NCBI GenBank assembly: GCA_017505505.1
Contig: JAFVPA010000027.1
Location: forward strand, 1-6,761
Length of the DNA: 6,761 bases
Source: Oscillospiraceae bacterium
GTDB lineage: Bacteria; Bacillota_A; Clostridia; Oscillospirales; Oscillospiraceae
Direction of reading: 5' to 3'
Shown piece after piece: positions 4,788-6,761 of the stretch. Every line of letters begins with the position of its first letter. The stretch's first letter is position 1. The notes beneath the pieces were generated by a model. That model saw nothing but the letters and a program-made list of their open reading frames with translations. It was not told the origin of the DNA and did not search any database. The translations under genes were made by a program, and so were the position numbers.

Positions 4788-5777
4788 ATGATCACAATAA
4801 TTCTGAACCACCATAATAAGTATGCCGAGGTAGATATGCCTGCCATGTACGAGGAATTGCAGCTGGCTCTCTGGAAGCTGGGACTGGACCGAGTTCCAGA
4901 GAAATACACGTTACAGGACTTGGAAGCAACCTTCCGCTATCAGTCTCCGCTAGAGTATTTTGTGCTGCGGCTGCTGGAAGGGGAAATGAACCTGCTGGAT
5001 GCGGTGTCTGCCATTTATACTGTGATTGCACCGCCTCGACCAATCATGGCTCAGGTACAGATCCTGTCCAGCGGATTTCACTCTATTACGGAACTGCGGC
5101 AGGAAATCGACCGTATGATCAAAAGCTCCGCTCAGTTTGGAAGTACCTGTTTCTTTCCTGTACGTGGGTGGCTTGTTGGGCTGGATGGTGAGATGGAACC
5201 GGCCAGAGATGCCGTAATGCTCCAGAACGCGGATGTAATAGGCGAAGCGGTTCAGCGGATGCAATCCTGGATCATCCATGATATGGCACTCTGTTTTGCG
5301 GACACCGAGACGGATGCAGAAGAATCTCTGTTCCAGAAGATCCTATCCGCCAGATGGTCAGTAGAGAAGCGGGGAAGAAAGCTGTATGGACGTATTGACC
5401 TGCTGCTGACAGAAAACCTGACTCCAGAGGAGCAGGAAGCATTGGAGGAAAAGACCAGACGGATCACGACACAGGATATGGCTTTGCGCCTGGACCGTTG
5501 GTCAGTGCTGACAGATAAGGGAATTCTTTATATCAACTTCGGTACCGGCAGAGAGAAAGTCTTTGATGCAGAGGAAGGACACGAAGACGATTATGACAGC
5601 AACGGCAATAGCGACAATTGCTACATCTGCCCGGAATGTGAGGCTCAGAGCAAGATGTATGGAAACATTTCTGCGGAGAGTATCTCCGATGTGGAATGGC
5701 TGGATTTCCTGGTCGTTGGAGATCACACGCTGCCCCGTCCTATCGATATTTCAGATTTGGAGGATACAGATGAGTAA
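4788..5777 (+). CDS. Unrecognised 329-residue protein, accessory region
   Basis: I do not recognise this protein. The product is soluble-looking, with no signal peptide or membrane segment. Residues 1-80 form a compact alternating strand/helix region (opening MITIILNHHNKYAEVDMP). Residues 100-170 and 205-235 look helical and charged. Near the C-terminus an acidic stretch (260-273) precedes CYICPEC (Cys278, Cys281, Cys284), half of a possible zinc or metal site. The tail is acidic (ISDLEDTDE). The N-terminal layout loosely recalls proteins of clostridial integrative elements, including ArdA-like antirestriction proteins, but this is an impression only. The start at 4788 is chosen for AGGGAGGA (4774-4781), 6 nt upstream. 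An in-frame ATG at 4665 lacks such a site and overlaps the upstream small ORF. The 3' end overlaps the next start by 8 bp, which suggests an operon. Base composition is lower in GC than in the core genes. Confidence 0.85.
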   Translation: MITIILNHHNKYAEVDMPAMYEELQLALWKLGLDRVPEKYTLQDLEATFRYQSPLEYFVLRLLEGEMNLLDAVSAIYTVIAPPRPIMAQVQILSSGFHSITELRQEIDRMIKSSAQFGSTCFFPVRGWLVGLDGEMEPARDAVMLQNADVIGEAVQRMQSWIIHDMALCFADTETDAEESLFQKILSARWSVEKRGRKLYGRIDLLLTENLTPEEQEALEEKTRRITTQDMALRLDRWSVLTDKGILYINFGTGREKVFDAEEGHEDDYDSNGNSDNCYICPECEAQSKMYGNISAESISDVEWLDFLVVGDHTLPRPIDISDLEDTDE

Positions 5778-6468
5778 GGCACCCACCCCTCGTGAAGCTG
5801 CCCAGATCCGACTTAGTTATCCGCCTGGTACCCGAATTGAACTGGAACTCATGGTAGATGCTTATGCTGTGCCACCGGGAACCAGAGGCACTGGCCTGCG
5901 CGATCCAGTCAGCTTCATCGAAGGACACGTTTCTGGTATCTGCCCTGGAAATTGCTTCTTCAGATACCTTCATTCCTTCGATGCAGGAACTCTGCAAGTT
6001 TGCATTATCCAGCAGCGTACCTCTGAAATGTGAATTTGACAAATTGCAGTGGAGCATTTTGGCTCCCCGCAGGCTGCAGCCGTCAAAGGAACAGTCTTTG
6101 AAGTCAGCTTCGTCTGCACAAAGATTGTCCATATTGCAGTTGATAAACTGCGCTCCCTGAAACTCCCCGAAGCACACACCCGCGCTTTCCATATCCATCT
6201 GTTCCAGAACAGCGTTCCAGAAGATGGCGTTATTGAACTGCATCCCCCGCATATCCAGACCTGACAATACACAGTCAGAAAACACAGCCTGCTTCCCCTG
6301 TTCCTCCCCACCATAAGACCACAGAACGTGTTGGGTGTACATCTCCACCAGTTCCTCCTGAGAGATCTCCCGGCGTTGCGGTTCCTGCGTCTGTTCCATC
6401 TGTTGTTCGTTCAGAAAGGACTGGGCAGCGGGAAAGTAGGCAGCATACCGGGCATAGCCGCTTGCCAT
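5740..6468 (-). CDS. Pentapeptide-repeat protein, C-terminus replaced, N-terminus doubtful
   Basis: The nominal product is 242 residues. Residues 61-165 are about 21 uninterrupted five-residue units with F, L or M at the centre, for example [35 protein letters not shown] and ANLQS. Such units stack as a right-handed quadrilateral beta-helix. The repeats are unusually rich in Cys and Met. The preceding segment [20 protein letters not shown] (35-54) resembles the short leader (QEEL...H..W..GG...) found before repeats in many clostridial proteins. From about residue 192 (base 5893) the frame is only antisense of the DUF4314-like gene, so the native C-terminus is lost. The ATG at 6468 has no ribosome binding site and adjoins a transketolase fragment, so the N-terminus may also be cut. 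The cellular role is unknown; the fold prediction is firm. Confidence 0.75.
   Translation of the reverse strand: MASGYARYAAYFPAAQSFLNEQQMEQTQEPQRREISQEELVEMYTQHVLWSYGGEEQGKQAVFSDCVLSGLDMRGMQFNNAIFWNAVLEQMDMESAGVCFGEFQGAQFINCNMDNLCADEADFKDCSFDGCSLRGAKMLHCNLSNSHFRGTLLDNANLQSSCIEGMKVSEEAISRADTRNVSFDEADWIAQASASGSRWHSISIYHEFQFNSGTRRITKSDLGSFTRGGCLTHLYPPNLKYR
5770..6033 (+). pseudogene. DUF4314-like gene, truncated after about 43 codons
   Basis: The gene starts at an ATG overlapping the previous stop by 8 bp, with GGAGGA (5759-5764) 5 nt upstream, so it was built as a coupled downstream gene. The first 43 or so residues ([20 protein letters not shown], then [20 protein letters not shown] and T) follow the DUF4314 pattern YPxGTRVxLxxMxDxxAxPPGTxGTV, a small domain common in clostridial mobile elements. 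Family function is unknown. Homology stops near 5900, exactly where the second half of the domain (VxxVDDxGxxxxxWDNG) should begin. The remaining codons to TGA at 6031-6033 are the antisense of a pentapeptide-repeat gene, and no WDNG motif follows. The nominal 87-residue product is therefore chimeric and probably non-functional. The DUF4314 assignment is from memory of the motif. Confidence 0.7.
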
Positions 6469-6604
6469 GTTTGCTGCTGGACGAGCTTTTGAACAAGTAC
6501 GAAATTCAATTGGCTATCCAAAGCTTAATGTGAAAATAGGCGCTTCCCATGGTGGAATCTCAGTTGGAGAAGATGGCGCATCACATGACTTTTTTGCCGA
6601 ATGA
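6464..6604 (+). pseudogene. Transketolase C-terminal subunit, internal fragment
   Basis: The frame reads [20 protein letters not shown], then [20 protein letters not shown] and H. This fits the pyrimidine-binding-domain region of the clostridial two-subunit transketolase (pattern FAAGRAxEQxRNSxxYPxLNVKIxxTHAGxSVGEDGAxHQ). The enzyme transfers two-carbon ketol units in the pentose phosphate pathway. Only about 41 residues are present. Upstream the frame meets a TAG at 6455-6457 within the pentapeptide-repeat gene. Downstream the match ends at GASH (about 6586), where Gln is expected, and the frame stops at 6602-6604. It has no start signal or flanking transketolase sequence and cannot encode a working enzyme. 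It is either a relic moved by recombination or a sign of misassembly. The family assignment is from motif memory and is fairly strong. Confidence 0.7.
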
Positions 6605-6761
6605 GCTTAACACCCTGTCCAGTGAGGATCAACAGGATGTTGAAGAATTGTATCTGCTTTTGTGCAGAAAGATTCCACTAAGGGCTAATGCGAAGATTAC
6701 GTCAACTGAGGCAAACAAAATTGAAATATCAAAGGAGCGGGATGAAATAAAAATTGGCACA
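6549..6761 (+). CDS. Unrecognised reading frame, runs off the window end
   Basis: The frame is open from a TAG at 6537-6539 to the end of the window. The first ATG is at 6549, with others at 6573 and 6585. None has a convincing ribosome binding site; AGG at 6538-6540 is the only hint. Codons before about 6587 share DNA with the transketolase fragment, so the authentic gene piece probably begins near [20 protein letters not shown]. That part looks genuinely coding: helical, acidic, then [10 protein letters not shown] and a charged segment, [15 protein letters not shown] content is the highest of any gene here, which suggests a different origin. I recognise no family. It may be the 5' part of a complete gene or the interior of another broken one. 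Confidence 0.5.
   Translation, partial: MVESQLEKMAHHMTFLPNELNTLSSEDQQDVEELYLLLCRKIPLRANAKITSTEANKIEISKERDEIKIGT

Overview
The window looks like part of a Gram-positive, GC-rich member of the Clostridia, probably in the Oscillospirales. This rests on the style of FtsZ, the strong Shine-Dalgarno sequences, the textbook sigma-A promoters, CCA-encoding tRNA genes and the intergenic palindromes. The genus is inferred from general familiarity and is not proven.

Positions 1-3553 are ordinary chromosomal core, all on the + strand. They hold the 3' two thirds of ftsZ with a terminator hairpin, then a roughly 230-bp nested inverted-repeat element. After it comes a compact three-gene run: surE (nucleotide phosphatase), a class I SAM-dependent methyltransferase of YqeM type, and hslO (redox-activated chaperone Hsp33). 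The methyltransferase and hslO overlap by 4 bp (ATGA), so they are probably translationally coupled.

Positions 3550-4250 are a stable-RNA operon. Two perfect-consensus promoters (TTGACA/TATAAT) drive five tRNA genes in the order Val(TAC), Asp(GTC), Phe(GAA), Gly(GCC), Cys(GCA). The second promoter is preceded by three A6 tracts spaced exactly 10 bp apart. A long terminator follows tRNA-Cys.

From about 4251 to the end the character changes to AT-richer, accessory DNA, as expected downstream of a tRNA locus used for integration. Two strong tandem terminators (4397-4449, 4485-4528) stand just before a strong ribosome binding site and a small ORF interrupted by TAG. Then come an unrecognised 329-residue protein and an overlapping, broken DUF4314-like gene.

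The last 900 bp are a mosaic of gene pieces. The DUF4314-like gene is fused tail to tail with a pentapeptide-repeat gene on the minus strand. The head of that gene abuts an internal piece of a transketolase C-terminal subunit, which runs into an unrecognised reading frame leaving the window. This is either a decayed, recombined accessory region or an assembly chimera; the sequence alone cannot decide. I saw no CRISPR array, complete insertion sequence, integrase or recognisable defence system.
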